Below are positions 43,433-52,503 of a stretch of 64,000 nt of DNA, in pieces. The notes below the pieces were generated by a model. That model did not search any database. It was given only the letters and a program-made list of their open reading frames with translations, and had not been told where the DNA came from. Position numbers and translations under genes: made by a program. This DNA is from Rhodococcus sp. ARC_M6 (GTDB lineage Bacteria > Actinomycetota > Actinomycetes > Mycobacteriales > Mycobacteriaceae). The stretch is from assembly GCF_022810305.1 (NCBI RefSeq), contig NZ_JALGQH010000001.1, positions 550,111 to 614,110 of the forward strand. Reading direction: 5' to 3'. Within the stretch, counting starts at the first letter, position 1. Every line of letters starts with the position of its first letter.

Positions 43433-43469
43433 GGTCGTAGACGTGCGGAACTGAAACTAGGATGTAGTT

Positions 43470-43763
43470 GTGATAGCTGTGGATGGCATTATCGGCCTGA
43501 TCTTTCTCGTACTGAGAGTGCTGGCGTTAGCCGGTGCTGTTTTTGCGATCGTGCATGCCGTTCGGCAGCGTCCGGACGCATTTACCGCGGTCAACAAGCT
43601 GACCAAGCCGATCTGGCTGGGAATTCTTGTTGTGTCGGGGTTGGTTCTGCTGGCATTCGGTCCGGTGCAGATGCTTGGAATCATCGCGGTAGTCGCAGTG
43701 TGCGTGTACCTCGTTGACGTTCGTCCTCGCGTGGATGACATCCAGCGGGGTCCGCGCTGGTAG
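43470..43763 (+). CDS. DUF2516 membrane protein (Rv0476-like)
   Basis: 97 residues with a GTG start at 43470. Three hydrophobic segments: GIIGLIFLVLRVLALAGAVF, PIWLGILVVSGLVLLAFG and MLGIIAVVAVCVYLVDV, then the conserved end VRPRVDDIQRG. Order hbhA-DUF2516 matches mycobacteria. Function unknown. Confidence 0.87.
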   Translation: MIAVDGIIGLIFLVLRVLALAGAVFAIVHAVRQRPDAFTAVNKLTKPIWLGILVVSGLVLLAFGPVQMLGIIAVVAVCVYLVDVRPRVDDIQRGPRW

Positions 43764-43869
43764 CGCACGTTTTCTTTGTTCAGCCCTGACCGTGAAGGTG
43801 TGTGCGGTGCTATTGTGGGTTAACGGCAGTCACACATAGATTGCCGGCCTTCGTGGGGAGTGAACTGCG

Positions 43870-44784
43870 ATGTCTGTAGAACAAGAGAAGTCCCGTTTGA
43901 CACGGGCCGGTGACCGACAGGAAACAGCGTCGCGGCTTCTCGCCTCGGCAGCCCGCACATCCTATGACCCGCTGATCGAAATCGACTGGGAAGCACCCGT
44001 CCCGGACGACCTCTACGGAATGACCCCCGAATGGTGCAGCCTCTACGGCACATCGATGTGGGACGAGATGACGCAGCAACAACGCATCACCCTCACAATC
44101 CACGAGGCAGCAAGCATCGCCGGCACCGGCATCTGGTTCGAGATGATCCTCATGCAGATGCTGATCCGCGACATCTACTTCCATGATCCTTCAACGGCAC
44201 ACGTGCAATTCGCGCTCACCGAAATTGCCGACGAGTGCCGCCACTCCACGATGTTCGCCCGCTCAGCCGCAAAATTCGGGGTCCCGTCCTACCGGCCCAA
44301 GGCCTGGATCCGCACCGCAGCGCGACCCTTCAAAGCAACGGCCACCGGATCATTGGCGTACGGCGGAACACTCTTCGCCGAAGAAATCCTCGACATGATG
44401 CAACGCGACTTCATGCGAGACAAGCGAGTTCAGCCACTCACCCGAACCGTCAGCAAAATTCACGTAGTCGAAGAAGCCCGACACATCAGATTTGCACGCG
44501 AAGAAACCGTCCGACGCGTAGCTCACGCCACGCGGTTCCAGCGAACACGTATCCGCCTGGTACTCGCCATCACGGCGTACTTCGTGGTCACCAGCCTCGT
44601 GAACAAAAACGTGTACGCCGCAGCCGGACTCGACGCCGACGCGGCTGAAAAAGCCGCAAAGAGCAATGTCCACTACCACGACATGGTGCGTCGAGGATGC
44701 GGGAATACGGTCGAATTTCTCACCGAGGTCGGCCTCATCGGCGGCCCGTCCAAGATCTTGTTGCGCCGCGCGCACATCATCTGA
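43870..44784 (+). CDS. AurF-like diiron oxygenase
   Basis: 304 residues. Diiron ligand motifs in helices: HEAASIAGTGIWFE, EIADECRHSTMF, FAEEILDMM and VEEARHIRFA, fitting the PF11583 AurF family (N-oxygenases and related enzymes). A GGGGAG ribosome binding site precedes the ATG. A membrane-prone helix (IRLVLAITAYFVVTSL) is near residue 240. It is followed after 49 bases by an alpha/beta hydrolase on the same strand; together they interrupt the mycobacterial hbhA-deoC order. The substrate is unknown. Confidence 0.87.
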   Translation: MSVEQEKSRLTRAGDRQETASRLLASAARTSYDPLIEIDWEAPVPDDLYGMTPEWCSLYGTSMWDEMTQQQRITLTIHEAASIAGTGIWFEMILMQMLIRDIYFHDPSTAHVQFALTEIADECRHSTMFARSAAKFGVPSYRPKAWIRTAARPFKATATGSLAYGGTLFAEEILDMMQRDFMRDKRVQPLTRTVSKIHVVEEARHIRFAREETVRRVAHATRFQRTRIRLVLAITAYFVVTSLVNKNVYAAAGLDADAAEKAAKSNVHYHDMVRRGCGNTVEFLTEVGLIGGPSKILLRRAHII

Positions 44785-44833
44785 CACGCAACATCCGTAT
44801 CTCACTCTTCAAGAAGCAGTCAGGGGTAAATGC

Positions 44834-45865
44834 ATGTCCAGCAGTTCGCGTACTACCACCCTCCGGGTATTGGGCGGAGCAGTCGGATTTGGCGCTGCGA
44901 TTGCGGCAGTTGCCGGTATTCGTCATCGGCGTTCCACCCGGGGACTGACGCTTGTCGCTGACGTCGAACCAAATGCGCTCCTGCAGACCCCGACGTTCAA
45001 GGCTGATATCAGCGAACTGACCACCGACGACGGTGCGATCATCAACATTCGCGAGTACGGGCCCGCCGACGGTGACCCGATAGTTTTGAGCCACGGCTGG
45101 ACCTGCTCCACCGAATTCTGGTACCCGCAGGTCAACGCCCTCGCCGGTGAGTACCGCGTCATCACCTACGACCAGCGCGGTCACGGACGCAGCACCGTGG
45201 GCACCCTTCCGTTGGGGCCCGACGTCCTCGCCGACGACCTCTCCGCAGTCTTGGCCGCCACCGTCCGCGAAGACAAGAAAGCCGTCATCGTCGGGCACAG
45301 CATGGGCGGCATGAGCATCATCGCGTGGGCCGGCAAGCACCCTGACGAAGTCAAGAAATACGCTTCGGCCGTGATGCTCGCCAGCACAGCCAGCGATCGC
45401 CTGATCGCCGAAACCACCATCATTCCGCTGCCGAATCGCTTTCCACGGGTACCGGTTCCGGTAGGCCGCGCAATTCTCAGCTCGCCGATGCCGTTGATGT
45501 CCTCGGGCGCCATGACCAAGGCGATCCAGTACGTCTCGATGTCGCCCAACGCCACCAAAGCAGAAGTTGCGTTCTGCGAGAACATTGTTCGTGAATGCAA
45601 GCCCCGCATCCGCGGCGGCTGGGGAGCGGCGCTCAGCGGCCTCGACATTCACGAGGGTCTCGACAACCTCGATGTACCGACCACAGTGCTCGTCGGATCT
45701 CTGGACCGACTCACTCCACCGGTCCACGCGCGCAAGCTCGCTCAGGTTCTCGAAGACGCCGGCAACCTCGAACAGTTGATCGTGTTGCCGGGCGTCGGGC
45801 ACATGTCGTCCATCGAGAGCATCGACGAATTCGACCGGGAAATAGTGCGTTTGCGCAATCTCTAA
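44834..45865 (+). CDS. Alpha/beta hydrolase with N-terminal membrane anchor
   Basis: 343 residues from the ATG at 44834 (AGGGG upstream). A hydrophobic N-terminal segment (LGGAVGFGAAIAAVAGI) suggests a membrane anchor. The catalytic core has SHGWTCSTEFW, YDQRGHGRS, GHSMGGMS, Asp in VGSLDRLTPP and His in VGHMSS. Its likely partner is the AurF-like oxygenase just upstream. The stop overlaps the convergent purU stop by four bases. Confidence 0.85.
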   Translation: MSSSSRTTTLRVLGGAVGFGAAIAAVAGIRHRRSTRGLTLVADVEPNALLQTPTFKADISELTTDDGAIINIREYGPADGDPIVLSHGWTCSTEFWYPQVNALAGEYRVITYDQRGHGRSTVGTLPLGPDVLADDLSAVLAATVREDKKAVIVGHSMGGMSIIAWAGKHPDEVKKYASAVMLASTASDRLIAETTIIPLPNRFPRVPVPVGRAILSSPMPLMSSGAMTKAIQYVSMSPNATKAEVAFCENIVRECKPRIRGGWGAALSGLDIHEGLDNLDVPTTVLVGSLDRLTPPVHARKLAQVLEDAGNLEQLIVLPGVGHMSSIESIDEFDREIVRLRNL

Positions 45866-46749
45866 CTGAAGACGACGGTCTTGCGGCCGTGCACCAACAC
45901 ACGATCCTCGAGGTGCCACCGCAAACCGCGTGAGAGAACCAGCTTTTCGATATCGCGACCCTGTCGGACCATGTCGGCGGCGACGTCGGCATGGTCCACT
46001 CGGATCACGTCCTGTTCGATGATCGGACCGGCATCCAGTTCTGCGGTCACGTAGTGGCAGGTAGCGCCGATCAACTTCACACCCCGGGCAAACGCCTGGT
46101 GGTACGGCCGCGCACCGATGAACGACGGCAAGAAGCTGTGATGAATGTTGATTGCGCGGCCGGCCCAATGCTCGCACAGTGACTCCGGCAGCACCTGCAT
46201 GAAACGGGCCAGGACAACAGCGTCGGGGTCATGGGCGTCGACCAGGCTGCGAACCTGCTCGAATGCCGGTCCACGCTGCGCCGGATCCTTGGGGAACGGC
46301 ACGTGGTGGAAGTCGATTCCGTGGCGTTCGGTGACGCTACGCAGGTCCTCGTGATTGCCGATGACCGCGCTGATTTCAGCGGGAAGTTCTCCGCCCGCAG
46401 CGCGACCGAGCAGATCGTGGAGGCAGTGGCCTTCCTTGCTCACCAGAAGCACGATCTTCTTGGGAGCCGCCGAATCATGCAGCGTCCACTCGGTTTCGGG
46501 GCCGATCTCCGCTGCAACAGCGGCGAAACGCTCACGCAGTTCGTCGATGGTGATGCTGATCGACGACGCACGAACGGCCTGACGTGTGAAGAACCATCCG
46601 GTGTCTGCGTCAGCGTGATACGCCGCTTCGACGATCCATCCACCCACCTCGGTGAGGAAGGTCGAGATGCGCGCGACGATGCCCGTCGTATCGGGGCAGC
46701 CGAGGGAGAGAACGTAGCGTCGATCATCTGTCAACGAGGCAGCGGTCAT
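45862..46749 (-). CDS. purU: Formyltetrahydrofolate deformylase PurU
   Basis: 295 residues from the ATG at 46749. N-terminal ACT domain ([21 protein letters not shown]) and C-terminal formyltransferase fold with [35 protein letters not shown] and [20 protein letters not shown]; the His and Asp of the active site are present. It hydrolyses 10-formyl-THF to formate and THF, feeding purine synthesis. Divergent from deoC with a 64-base gap. Confidence 0.96.
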   Translation of the reverse strand: MTAASLTDDRRYVLSLGCPDTTGIVARISTFLTEVGGWIVEAAYHADADTGWFFTRQAVRASSISITIDELRERFAAVAAEIGPETEWTLHDSAAPKKIVLLVSKEGHCLHDLLGRAAGGELPAEISAVIGNHEDLRSVTERHGIDFHHVPFPKDPAQRGPAFEQVRSLVDAHDPDAVVLARFMQVLPESLCEHWAGRAINIHHSFLPSFIGARPYHQAFARGVKLIGATCHYVTAELDAGPIIEQDVIRVDHADVAADMVRQGRDIEKLVLSRGLRWHLEDRVLVHGRKTVVFS

Positions 46750-46813
46750 GAGGCTTAGTCTCTCAGGTGTCGCGGTGGCGCCCGACGCGTGGTCATGTGC
46801 CAAGCTTTCTTTC

Positions 46814-47479
46814 ATGGCTCAAGCTGCGCTCACTCGTTCCCAGGTTGCCGCGATGGTCGACCACACCCTGCTCAAACCCGAAGCCACAGCTGCCGACGTG
46901 AACGCCCTGATCGCCGAGGCACAGGAACTGGGCGTGCTCGCGGTGTGTGTTTCACCGTCGATGCTGCCCATCCGCGCCGAAGGTTTGGTGACCGCCGCTG
47001 TGGTGGGATTTCCGTCCGGCAAACATCATTCGTTGGTGAAGGGCGCCGAAGCTCGTTTGGCTGTTGATCAAGGTGCTCGCGAAATCGACATGGTCATCGA
47101 CATCGGTGCGGCAATCGCCGGCGACTACAACGCGGTGCTGGCCGATATTCTGACTGTGCGCGAAGCCATGGGTGAGACTGCCGTACTCAAGGTCATTCTC
47201 GAAACCGCAGCATTGTCCGATGAAGCGATCGTCGAATGCTGCCGTGCCGCAGTGCATGCGGGTGCAAACTTCGTGAAAACTTCCACCGGCTTCCATCCCG
47301 CGGGAGGCGCAACGGTGGAAGCAGTGGCATTGATGGCCAAGACCGTCGGACCCGCCGTGGGAGTCAAAGCCAGCGGCGGAATCCGTACGACGCAGGCAGC
47401 ACTCGACATGATCGCTGCCGGAGCTACCCGCCTCGGGCTTTCGGGAACCCGCGCTGTGCTGGACGGCTTGGCTGACTAA
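46814..47479 (+). CDS. deoC: Deoxyribose-phosphate aldolase
   Basis: 221 residues from the ATG at 46814. Motifs: [34 protein letters not shown], the Schiff-base Lys155 in FVKTSTGF and Lys in [10 protein letters not shown]. It splits deoxyribose 5-phosphate into acetaldehyde and glyceraldehyde 3-phosphate in deoxynucleoside catabolism. Its stop overlaps the convergent DUF2993 gene by four bases, as in mycobacteria (Rv0478-Rv0479c). Confidence 0.96.
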   Translation: MAQAALTRSQVAAMVDHTLLKPEATAADVNALIAEAQELGVLAVCVSPSMLPIRAEGLVTAAVVGFPSGKHHSLVKGAEARLAVDQGAREIDMVIDIGAAIAGDYNAVLADILTVREAMGETAVLKVILETAALSDEAIVECCRAAVHAGANFVKTSTGFHPAGGATVEAVALMAKTVGPAVGVKASGGIRTTQAALDMIAAGATRLGLSGTRAVLDGLAD

Positions 47480-48243
47480 GTCAGGATTCCACAGCTGTCG
47501 GGGGCGGCCGATGCATTCTGCGTTCCAGTGGCAACAGGCATTGCGTAGGCGCCGCCCTCCAATGAAATCTGGATCGCACTGTCCGTGACGGCGAGCTTGG
47601 TGGGCTGCATACCCAGCGGGTAGGTCTGCAAGCTGTCGGTCAAGGTCTGGACAACACCGTCGACCAGATCGGTAGGAAGCCCGAAGCCCAGGATTTCAGC
47701 GCCCACGGTTTTGACATCGACAACTCCGTTGGTGACCGTCGGCTTGACCGTCAGCTTGGCGAGGCCGGCCGGGCCGACGTCGAAGGACAAGGTTCCGGCG
47801 GCAGAATCCGTCGTCACACCGGTGACCAGACCACCGAAGGCCTGCTGCTGCAACGTGGTCAGGATCCCGGCAGTGGACCACGTGACGTCGGCGGTGGAAC
47901 TGCCGATCGTTCCGCTGTTCCCGGCCGACGGTTGTAGGTCGATGTCGTTGACCTTGGCGTGGACCTGCATTCCGGACGCCGGCCCGAACGACGAATCGTC
48001 GCTGTCGATACTGATGTACGGGACCTTCTTGTCCACAGCTTGGAGGAGTACTGGCTTCCAACTCAGTCCGACGTCGACCTGAGAGCCGAGTTCGCTCTGA
48101 AACTGGTCTGCCATGCAGGTCTTGACTTGGTTGCGTACGTACAGTTCGCCGCCGACGAGCGCTGCCGCGAGCACAGCGATCACGACGAGCAGGACGATGA
48201 GCACACGATTGCGCGGGGGTGCGTTGTTCGCTGCGACAGTCAT
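47476..48243 (-). CDS. DUF2993 (LmeA-like) membrane-anchored protein, Rv0479c-like
   Basis: 255 residues from the ATG at 48243. One N-terminal membrane helix ([20 protein letters not shown]) followed by a TULIP-type beta-rich domain ([46 protein letters not shown]). Members are tied to lipomannan maturation in mycobacteria (LmeA); a lipid-binding envelope role is likely. Position beside deoC is conserved. Confidence 0.85.
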   Translation of the reverse strand: MTVAANNAPPRNRVLIVLLVVIAVLAAALVGGELYVRNQVKTCMADQFQSELGSQVDVGLSWKPVLLQAVDKKVPYISIDSDDSSFGPASGMQVHAKVNDIDLQPSAGNSGTIGSSTADVTWSTAGILTTLQQQAFGGLVTGVTTDSAAGTLSFDVGPAGLAKLTVKPTVTNGVVDVKTVGAEILGFGLPTDLVDGVVQTLTDSLQTYPLGMQPTKLAVTDSAIQISLEGGAYAMPVATGTQNASAAPDSCGILT

Positions 48244-48370
48244 CTCAGGGATTCTTCCCGACGAGTCTGAATGAACTCTGTGAATACACAAATTTATTCA
48301 ATGCTGTGATCCGGAACACATGCTGACGTAGTCTGGCGGGAAGCGACGTCGACGGTCTTCGGAGGTAGTC

Positions 48371-48955
48371 ATGGCTCCCGATTACGAAGCACTCGAACAG
48401 TTGGCGCTGCGGCAATGCGGATTTGTCGCGACAGATCAGGCATCGGCGTTGGGGCTAACTGCCGGCGACGTGAATTGTCTTCTGAAATCCGGTCCTTGGA
48501 TTTCGGATTGCCCGGGACTCTTCCGCTTGGATTCGGTCAGGCGTACGGCACTCGACGAGTTTGCAAAATGGTGCACCTGGTTTGCCGGCCGGGCAACTGT
48601 CTCGCATTACAGCGCAGCAGAACTGCACGGACTTGGCCATTTGCAGCCGCGATTCCTCCATTTCTCGACCGAAGTGCCAATCATGGCTCCGGCACGGCAA
48701 TTGGCCCTACACCGGTGCATTCTTGCTGAATCCGACTGCGAGCAGATTGGACCCATTCGTCTTACGACACCCGTCCGCACCGTTCTCGATATCGCTGCGG
48801 GCGGGATTTCTCAAGAGTTGCTTGACGAGGTGGTCTCCGACGGTGTTGCCATCGGCCGTCTTGATGCGCGTGAGCTGTATCTGTCCTGCGAGAACGCGGA
48901 GGTTGACGTGGCTGTGAGGGTCGAGCTGGCGCTGGTAGCCAATCGGTCGCTTTGA
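48371..48955 (+). CDS. AbiEi-type winged-helix protein without nuclease domain
   Basis: 194 residues; GGAGGTAGTC precedes the ATG. It is related in its N-terminal layout to the 278-residue protein at 7353: a winged helix (QCGFVATDQASALGLT), a VSHYSAAELHGLG block and TTPVRTVLDIAAGG, but it ends at NAEVDVAVRVELA, where its relatives continue into a DUF559 nuclease domain. It is either a short family variant or a truncated gene. No toxin gene adjoins it, so an antitoxin role is not supported. Confidence 0.65.
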   Translation: MAPDYEALEQLALRQCGFVATDQASALGLTAGDVNCLLKSGPWISDCPGLFRLDSVRRTALDEFAKWCTWFAGRATVSHYSAAELHGLGHLQPRFLHFSTEVPIMAPARQLALHRCILAESDCEQIGPIRLTTPVRTVLDIAAGGISQELLDEVVSDGVAIGRLDARELYLSCENAEVDVAVRVELALVANRSL

Positions 48956-49005
48956 TCCTGAAGGATTTCGTTCGCTCAGCGATCAAAATCCTTCACGATC
49001 AGGAT
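48955..49005 (+). terminator. Hairpin terminator, imperfect
   Basis: GAAGGATTT (48960-48968) pairs with AAATCCTTC (48986-48994), with outer ATCCT/AGGAT pairs. It directly follows the stop of the AbiEi-type gene. Confidence 0.7.
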
Positions 49006-49113
49006 GGGTGATATCCAGCTAACTTTCAGGCATGGGACAATATTTACAAATCGGAAGAATGGACGTCCGTTGTGGGCGTCCATTTGTGTGTTGTCGAGAG
49101 GGAACGTCTCTTT

Positions 49114-50553
49114 ATGTCGGCTAGTTCTGTACGTCGTGTTGTCAGTGGTGTGAGTGCCTTTGCAGTTGCTGCCGGGTTTGCGGTGGTTGGTATTGGTGTT
49201 GCGAATGCAGCTCCGGGTGTGTCGACGTGGAGTGCCAACGGGTACAACTTCACTCGCACGATCAGCAACGTGAATCCTGCGGAGGGGGAAGAGATCACGT
49301 CGACGACGAAATTGGATCGAACGGGAATTCTCCAGTACCTCAAGCAGGTTAAGGACGTTCACCCGTCGTGCCTGACATATAAGGCGGGTTCGGCGACGGT
49401 CGACAACGTGCCGGTACCCGATGTCGCGGTGGATCCGGCATTCGCCCGGGCAGAGGGTACCTGGACTATGAACTCGGATGGAATTTCAGGAAAGAAATCT
49501 CGGACTTTCGAGTTCACGTACATCGTGGGTGCTGATTGTGAGCGCGGCAAGGATCTGAATACATCGGTACATATCGGGTGGTCTGGCGGCAACGCTGCCT
49601 ATGACAGCAAGGGCCCGAATATCAATGTGCAGATGAACCAGTCATCGACAGCTCTAGCTCCGATCAGTGGAGCGCAGGTTGGCGAACCGACCACATTGAG
49701 CGCGACGGTTACCGGCGGCGCCAACGGTGATCCGGTCGATTTCTTCAACGCCGGCAACAAGATTGGTAGCGGCGCACTCAACAGCGGTATTGCAACATAC
49801 GCCTGGACACCGACGACTCAGGGCTCCGCGTCCATCTCCGCGAAGTTTGCAGACACCACAAAGGCGGTGGGCTCACAGTCCGCAGCCCAGAACATGAATG
49901 TGACGCAGGCTGATGCCTCGTCCACCACGACCCTCGCCGGAATTTCCGGAGCTCAGGTCGGTAAGTCGACCACACTGAAGGCAACGGTTTCACCGAAGGC
50001 TGCCGGCGGAACGGTCACCTTCAAGATCGGCAGCACGACCCTTGCCGACGTGCCGGTCAATGGAAACGGCGAAGCCACCTACGCGTGGGTTCCGGCAGTG
50101 GCAGGAAGCCAGACGATCGATGCTTCGTTCTCGGGCCGCGACGGAGTCAAGCCCTCGAGCACCAGTACAGCCACAACGGTGGCAGATAAGCCCGCGGACA
50201 TCACCGAATCGAAGACAAGTGTTTCGGTAGATGGCGGCCAGGTTGGTGTTGCCCAGTCCATTTCGGCTCAGATCACTCCCGGCACCGCCGGTGGCGATGT
50301 CACGTTCAAGGACGGCGACACCGTCATCGGTACGGCAAAAGTCGACGCCAACGGCAAGGCAACACTGAACTGGACCCCCACGGTAGCGGGGCAGCGCACA
50401 GTCAAGGCTGAATTCTCCGGAAGCGGAAACATTGCAGCTTCCGACGAGTCGATCTCCGTCCAGGTTGCCCCGGCAGCTAACGGCGGGGGTACCGGCAGTG
50501 CCGGCAGCTCGACCGGCTCGCTCGGCAGTCTCGGCAACATCTTCGGTTCCTAG
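49114..50553 (+). CDS. Secreted protein with three bacterial Ig-like repeats
   Basis: 479 residues from the ATG at 49114 (GAGAGGGAA upstream). Signal peptide to about residue 33 (SGVSAFAVAAGFAVVGIGVA, then NAAPG). Residues 34-190 form a unique domain with two Cys; then three Ig-like repeats of about 90 residues each begin with GAQVG or GGQVG followed by Thr/Ser-rich strands and a Y/N-W-x-P-x-x-x-G turn. The tail (AGSSTGSLGSLGNIFGS) is Gly/Ser-rich with no sorting signal. Probably an extracellular or cell-wall-bound adhesin-like protein. Confidence 0.8.
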   Translation: MSASSVRRVVSGVSAFAVAAGFAVVGIGVANAAPGVSTWSANGYNFTRTISNVNPAEGEEITSTTKLDRTGILQYLKQVKDVHPSCLTYKAGSATVDNVPVPDVAVDPAFARAEGTWTMNSDGISGKKSRTFEFTYIVGADCERGKDLNTSVHIGWSGGNAAYDSKGPNINVQMNQSSTALAPISGAQVGEPTTLSATVTGGANGDPVDFFNAGNKIGSGALNSGIATYAWTPTTQGSASISAKFADTTKAVGSQSAAQNMNVTQADASSTTTLAGISGAQVGKSTTLKATVSPKAAGGTVTFKIGSTTLADVPVNGNGEATYAWVPAVAGSQTIDASFSGRDGVKPSSTSTATTVADKPADITESKTSVSVDGGQVGVAQSISAQITPGTAGGDVTFKDGDTVIGTAKVDANGKATLNWTPTVAGQRTVKAEFSGSGNIAASDESISVQVAPAANGGGTGSAGSSTGSLGSLGNIFGS

Positions 50554-50572
50554 TCCGAATCAGTACTGACAC

Positions 50573-50613
50573 GAGCGCCCCGCTTCCGGAAATTCTCCGG
50601 AGGCGGGGCGCTC
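50573..50613. terminator. Bidirectional terminator between Ig-repeat and methyltransferase genes
   Basis: GAGCGCCCCGCTTCCGG and CCGGAGGCGGGGCGCTC form a 17-bp stem with one G-T wobble and a 7-base loop. Confidence 0.9.
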
Positions 50614-50623
50614 TGCCTATCTG

Positions 50624-51412
50624 TCAGGAGTTGGGTGCCACTACCTGCCAGGGCACCGTCAAGATGCAATCTCGGAGGCGTCGACGGGCCGGTTGAACTG
50701 GAATGCCCTGCGCACGAAGAATTTCCAAAGCTGCAGCCCATCGGTGTCGCGGGCCGAAAGACGCGTGTGGGGCAGCCGTCGCCCACGCCCGATCAGCAGC
50801 GGTGAGGAGTGCGTGGATCGGCTCGCCCGGTACATTGCGGTGAATAAGGGCCTTGGGCAAGCGTTCTGCAATGTCCGAGGGCTTCTCGATGTCGAAAGGA
50901 TCCCACGCCAAGGTCAGGGTTAATGGTCGATGAGCGTCGAGAAGCACCCAGGCGCAACGACGCCCGAGTTCGTCGCACGTCCCGTCGAGGATCAGGCCAC
51001 CCGGCGCCAGACCGGATTGAATATGAGACCACGCCGATTCCACTGCGTCTTCGGGGTATTGACGCAACACGTTGAAGGCGCGGACAAAAACCGGTGAGAG
51101 CCCGGCCAATTCGAATCCACCTCGCGCGAAGCTGACACCGTCGCGGCCGGCCACTACACGGGCCGGATCGATTTCGAGGCCGATCACGCGGCGGTCGCGT
51201 CGTACTGCGGTAAGGCGGTCCGCCATCTCGAATGTCGTATCCGGGCGGGCACCGTAGCCGAGGTCGACGATCAGTGGATCAGCAGCATGGCGCAGCGCAC
51301 GACCCACGGATGTGTTGTGCACGATCCAGCGGTCGCTGCGACGTAGACGGTTGATGCCGGTAGTTCCACGTGTGATGACACCCTCGGGCTTCGAGGGTGG
51401 AGCAGTCTTCAC
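50624..51412 (-). CDS. SAM-dependent methyltransferase-like protein
   Basis: 262 residues. The Rossmann motif I region is PLIVDLGYGARPDTTFEMA (about 47-65), with RRVIGLEIDPARV as the acidic beta-2 end; DGTCDELGRRCAWV follows later. No DNA- or RNA-recognition domain. Six bases downstream of the DUF2505 gene on the same strand, so likely co-transcribed with the two DUF2505 genes. The target is unknown. Confidence 0.75.
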   Translation of the reverse strand: MKTAPPSKPEGVITRGTTGINRLRRSDRWIVHNTSVGRALRHAADPLIVDLGYGARPDTTFEMADRLTAVRRDRRVIGLEIDPARVVAGRDGVSFARGGFELAGLSPVFVRAFNVLRQYPEDAVESAWSHIQSGLAPGGLILDGTCDELGRRCAWVLLDAHRPLTLTLAWDPFDIEKPSDIAERLPKALIHRNVPGEPIHALLTAADRAWATAAPHASFGPRHRWAAALEILRAQGIPVQPARRRLRDCILTVPWQVVAPNS

Positions 51413-51418
51413 CGCGGG

Positions 51419-51919
51419 TCAGCGGGCGGCGAGCCAGGTCGCGGTGACCTGAGCTTCCGTACGGAACAGATCGACAAGATTGTTGAGCATCAGCTCTTCC
51501 AACTTGCCGCCGAGAAACGGGATGTACACCTTGGCTTCCGAGGAGGTTCGCAAGGTGCAGCCGGTGTCGGTGCCGAACAGTTCCATGGTTCCGGTGAGGC
51601 TTCCCGGCCCGGCGGGAATGGACGCCTCGTACGTTCCGGTGACGATCTCACCGAACACGCCGTAGGACTCTCGGCGAGTGATGACGAGATCGTTTCGCAT
51701 CACGGTCTGCGCGAGATCAGGCAGATCCGCGCGGGGCAGGACATGGTGCAGGACGAGATCGATCCCGGAATCGGTGACCTCGAAATGTTCCACACGATTT
51801 TCGGAATGCTTGCGCATCTCCTCGACCCGAGCGTCCCAGTATCCGCGGTCGGTCAGTGCTTCGTAGACCTGTTCCGGGGAGTGCTGGTAGCGGGCGGAGT
51901 AGTCGATGCGGCGAGCCAT
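51419..51919 (-). CDS. DUF2505 protein (Rv0481c-like), copy 1
   Basis: 166 residues. It begins MARRIDYSARYQHSPEQVYEAL and folds like SRPBCC lipid-binding proteins (VTDSGIDLVLHHVLPRADLPD, GSLTGTMELFGTDTGCTLRTSSEAKVYIPFLGGKLEELML). DUF2505 proteins probably bind a hydrophobic ligand. It is a tandem paralogue of the next gene, separated by 60 bases. Confidence 0.85.
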   Translation of the reverse strand: MARRIDYSARYQHSPEQVYEALTDRGYWDARVEEMRKHSENRVEHFEVTDSGIDLVLHHVLPRADLPDLAQTVMRNDLVITRRESYGVFGEIVTGTYEASIPAGPGSLTGTMELFGTDTGCTLRTSSEAKVYIPFLGGKLEELMLNNLVDLFRTEAQVTATWLAAR

Positions 51920-51979
51920 GGTCGAAAACGATACCGGCTACCTGCTGTTACAGAAAAAACGTACCCCGCCCGCAACCTG

Positions 51980-52477
51980 CTATTCGGTGATCCACTCCCG
52001 TGTGAAGTTCTGCTCGGCGTCGATCAGACGGAGAATTTCTTCGACAATCGCGCTTTCGATCTTGCCGCCGATGATCGGGATCTTGACCTCGACCTCACCG
52101 TCGGCGGTCAAGGTGCAACCGGTGGCGTCGTTGGTAAGCACCTGAGTGCCCTCGACGCGTACGGGAACCCCGTCGATGTGCGCCGAGAAAGTTCCCGTCG
52201 CAGTATCTCCGTTGAGCGGGGCGAGGGTCTCGCTGCGCTTGATGACGACATCACCCTTGATGAAGTTGGAAACCATGGAAGGCAAGTGCTCGGCGGGAAT
52301 GACCTGAGACATGGTCACAGCGACGGTTTCGTCGCGGACAGTCAGTTCGTCAATGGTTGCTCCGGGGCCTCCGACAGCGGCGACACGGTCACGCCAGTAC
52401 TGCTCGGACGTCACCGCCTCATGGACCTTGGCGGCAGGGACGGTGTACTTCGATGAATGCTCGATGCGACGGCTCAC
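51980..52477 (-). CDS. DUF2505 protein, copy 2
   Basis: 165 residues, starting MSRRIEHSSKYTVPAAKVHEAV; same fold pattern as copy 1 (VTMSQVIPAEHLPSMV, DATGCTLTADGEVEVKIPIIGGKIESAIV). Divergent from murB with a 26-base gap between starts, as Rv0481c/murB in mycobacteria. Function unknown. Confidence 0.85.
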   Translation of the reverse strand: MSRRIEHSSKYTVPAAKVHEAVTSEQYWRDRVAAVGGPGATIDELTVRDETVAVTMSQVIPAEHLPSMVSNFIKGDVVIKRSETLAPLNGDTATGTFSAHIDGVPVRVEGTQVLTNDATGCTLTADGEVEVKIPIIGGKIESAIVEEILRLIDAEQNFTREWITE

Positions 52478-52503
52478 GATTGTGGAGGCTACCGTTTACC
52501 GAT

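Noticed and set aside
48371..48955. AbiEi-type protein as a toxin-antitoxin system
   Set aside because: No AbiEii-like toxin or any partner gene adjoins it or its relative at 7353.
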